A model generated the notes under the pieces. The model was not told the DNA's origin. It did not search any database and saw only the letters and a program-made list of their open reading frames with translations. This document shows, piece after piece, positions 7,199 through 8,878 of a stretch of 8,878 bases of DNA; the stretch's first letter is position 1, and the number at the start of each line of letters is the position of its first letter. Source of the DNA: Rhodothermia bacterium (GTDB lineage: Bacteria; Bacteroidota; Rhodothermia; Balneolales; Natronogracilivirgulaceae); assembly GCA_007122185.1 (NCBI GenBank), contig SKUI01000097.1, forward strand, positions 1-8,878, in the 5' to 3' direction. A program made the translations under genes and the position numbers.

Positions 7199-7241
7199 AA
7201 CCGGATCCAGCTGATTTTCCATTGGATCCGGTTATTTTTTT
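7199..7241 (+). terminator. Rho-independent terminator of the T9SS-exported protein gene
   Basis: AACCGGATCCA (7199-7209) pairs perfectly over 11 bases with TGGATCCGGTT (7223-7233) across a 13-base loop. One A and seven T residues (7235-7241) follow. It starts 36 bp after the stop codon at 7162. In the other direction the stem is followed by only three T residues, so it should mainly serve the + strand gene, although it also lies between two convergent genes. Confidence 0.9.
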
Positions 7242-7271
7242 CGTCACCGGGCCCTTTCCAGATTATTTTCA

Positions 7272-7317
7272 TCACCTGCGGTCTTTCCCTGTTCTTTTTT
7301 CCTCACCCGCGGTCTTT
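7272..7317. repeat. Near-duplicate of the helicase stop-codon region
   Basis: TCACCTGCGGTCTTT (7272-7286) repeats TCACCCGCGGTCTTT (7303-7317), 14 of 15 bases, 31 bp apart. The second copy contains the helicase stop codon and last codons; the first lies in the untranslated region beyond. It looks like a small tandem duplication, not in frame (31 is not a multiple of three). Confidence 0.4.
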
Positions 7318-8811
7318 TCTTTTACCGCTGCCGCCTTGCCTGCCGGACCCTTTTTTCTTCACGAATGGCGCATAAAACGGCTCTTTCTTTGCTTTTCCTG
7401 AAGCCTTGCCGGTTTTGACTTTCTTTCTCCGCCTCGCGGGATCTGGCCGGTCTTTCCGTTTTTCCTGGCTTTTACCGGTAATTTCGTCATCGGGACTGCG
7501 ATAGCGGTCCGATACGGACGATTCCCCCCGCATCTTCAGCAGCGCAGCAGCCACTTCAACGGGTGCAAATCCACCCTCGGCAATAGTTTCTATCTGCTCC
7601 ACGTATGGACGAAGTCCGCCAGATTCCAGCACTTCGCGCACATCTTCCAGTATCCCGTCGCGCACCGATGCCGCCACCTCTTTCATGGAGGGCAGCGGAA
7701 TGACCGGAAAGCGCATCTTCAGCTTGTTTTCGATGTAACGGATGTTGCGATACTTGCGGCCGGTTGCAAACGTGTAGGCAACTCCCGTTTTGCCCGCCCG
7801 GCCGGTGCGACCGATACGGTGGACGTAATACTCGGGATCCTGCGGGATGTCGTAATTGAACACCGCATCCACATTCTCCACATCAAGGCCGCGCGCAGCC
7901 ACATCGGTGGCTACCAGCACTTCGATCCGGCCTTCGCGGAAAGAGCGCATTACCTTGTCGCGCACCCGTTGGGTCATATCCCCGTGCAACGCATCTGCGG
8001 CATATCCGCGTGAACGGATATCCTCGACAAGCTGATCGCAAGTCCGCTTTGTGTTGCAGAATACCAGGGACAAAGTATAGTTCTGCAGGTCTATCAGCCG
8101 GCAGAGGCCCTCGGTGCGCATGGAGTCGCGCACTTCCACGACATAGTGGGTCACCCCTTCCGCCGACGGAGTTTTCCCCTCCACCGTCACAGTGACGGGA
8201 TCGTTGAAATACCGGGCCATGATCTTGCGGATCTGCGGCGACATGGTGGCCGAGAACATGACCGTCTGCCGGAGCACATCCTCCGGTGTGAAGCTGAGGA
8301 TCTCTTCGATATCCTCGCGGAATCCCATATTGAGCATTTCGTCGGCTTCGTCCAGCACGACCATCTTGAGCAGGTTCAGGGACAGCGTGCCGCGCTTCAG
8401 GTGATCGATCACGCGTCCGGGCGTACCCACCACGATCTGCGATCCGTCTTTTATCTGTTTGATCTGCCGCTGGATGGGCTGTCCGCCATACACCGGGGTC
8501 GCGTGAATGCCGGGCAGATATTTTGCGAGCTTGATGATCTCGCCGGTCACCTGAACGGCCAGTTCGCGGGTGGGACACATTACGATGGCCTGGACTGTCC
8601 GCAGGTTCGGGTCGATATCCTCCAGCAACGGAATGGCGAAAGCGGCGGTTTTGCCGGTGCCGGTCTGTGCCTGTCCGGCCACATCACGCCCCTCGCGGAT
8701 CGCGGGGATGGCGGCGACCTGTACTTTCGTGGGTGCTTCGTAGCCCATATCCTTTATTGCTTTCAGGATGGGCGCACTGATGCCAAGATCAGTAAATTTT
8801 TCTGTATTCAA
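7303..8811 (-). CDS. DEAD-box ATP-dependent RNA helicase, DeaD/CsdA-like
   Basis: A 502-aa cytoplasmic RNA helicase that unwinds or remodels short RNA duplexes; relatives act in ribosome assembly, mRNA decay and cold adaptation. All motifs are intact: Q motif (F6 to Q31), AQTGTGKT (48-55), PTRELA (80-85), TPGR (130-133), DEAD (154-157), SAT (187-189), LVFCNTK (249-255), ATDVAARGLD (301-310) and HRIGRTGR (331-338). The post-core helix ending VEVAAALLKM (418-427) is as in DeaD. DeaD proteins normally continue into a folded RNA-binding domain; here residues about 445-502 are instead a disordered Lys/Arg/Gly-rich tail. The start codon is TTG (8809-8811). There is no ATG upstream in the window, an in-frame TGA precedes it by nine codons, and the first internal Met (22) would remove part of the Q motif. 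The ribosome-binding sequence is weak (AGAAG, three bases before). It converges on the surface-protein gene. Confidence 0.94.
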   Translation of the reverse strand: MNTEKFTDLGISAPILKAIKDMGYEAPTKVQVAAIPAIREGRDVAGQAQTGTGKTAAFAIPLLEDIDPNLRTVQAIVMCPTRELAVQVTGEIIKLAKYLPGIHATPVYGGQPIQRQIKQIKDGSQIVVGTPGRVIDHLKRGTLSLNLLKMVVLDEADEMLNMGFREDIEEILSFTPEDVLRQTVMFSATMSPQIRKIMARYFNDPVTVTVEGKTPSAEGVTHYVVEVRDSMRTEGLCRLIDLQNYTLSLVFCNTKRTCDQLVEDIRSRGYAADALHGDMTQRVRDKVMRSFREGRIEVLVATDVAARGLDVENVDAVFNYDIPQDPEYYVHRIGRTGRAGKTGVAYTFATGRKYRNIRYIENKLKMRFPVIPLPSMKEVAASVRDGILEDVREVLESGGLRPYVEQIETIAEGGFAPVEVAAALLKMRGESSVSDRYRSPDDEITGKSQEKRKDRPDPARRRKKVKTGKASGKAKKEPFYAPFVKKKGSGRQGGSGKRKDRG

Positions 8812-8878
8812 TGTCTTCTGTATTTGTATGAATAATCTTCAGGGAAGGGAGGATATGTGCAGTCTCGTTCAGCAAGGA

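Noticed and set aside
6434..7222. 262-codon open frame on the - strand
   Set aside because: Antisense to the T9SS-exported protein, whose sorting tail and signal peptide make it the real gene; the frame also runs through the terminator.
8146..8835. 229-codon open frame on the + strand, with a further long - strand frame at 7883-8578
   Set aside because: Both overlap the helicase, whose complete motif set fixes the true frame. The translations show no family features.
1..8878. tRNA, rRNA, CRISPR arrays, insertion sequences, phage or defence genes
   Set aside because: Looked for and not seen. Housekeeping-type genes with intact reading frames occupy nearly all of the window, and there are no transposase motifs or long terminal repeats.

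Overview
This 8.9 kb window looks like ordinary chromosomal DNA from a moderately GC-rich member of the Bacteroidota in the broad sense. A Rhodothermota/Balneolota-type lineage fits best, but the genus cannot be read from the sequence. Three things point that way. One secreted protein ends in a type IX secretion (T9SS) sorting tail opening with NYPNPFNPET. The lycopene cyclase is of the bacterial CrtY type. The best promoter candidate has the TTTG-N19-TAnnTTTG-like layout of Bacteroidota, and most genes lack a clear Shine-Dalgarno sequence.

Layout from left to right: (1) dinB, DNA polymerase IV, on the + strand, with about 15 N-terminal residues missing off the left edge. (2) Convergent to it, on the - strand, a membrane-anchored diheme cytochrome c made of two related c-type domains. 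(3) A 307 bp gap with an AT-rich promoter region and a near-perfect direct repeat, which probably drives the cytochrome gene. (4) crtY, lycopene beta-cyclase, on the - strand. (5) A divergent intergenic region leading to a + strand exported M28 zinc aminopeptidase resembling carboxypeptidase Q. (6) On the same strand, a large acidic secreted protein with a signal peptide, two copies of an internal PepSY-like module and the T9SS tail; a strong intrinsic terminator follows it. (7) Convergent to it, on the - strand, a DeaD/CsdA-type DEAD-box RNA helicase that starts at TTG and carries a short lysine/arginine-rich tail in place of the usual RNA-binding domain.

The genes do not form one pathway. 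They read as mostly single-gene transcription units: DNA damage tolerance, electron transfer, carotenoid synthesis, peptide degradation outside the cytoplasm, a cell-surface protein of unknown role, and RNA remodelling. The only pair that may be functionally linked is the exported peptidase and the PepSY-like surface protein beside it.

No RNA genes, CRISPR arrays, insertion sequences or phage genes were seen. I found no convincing new multi-gene system. The most unusual item is the internally duplicated, acidic T9SS-exported protein.
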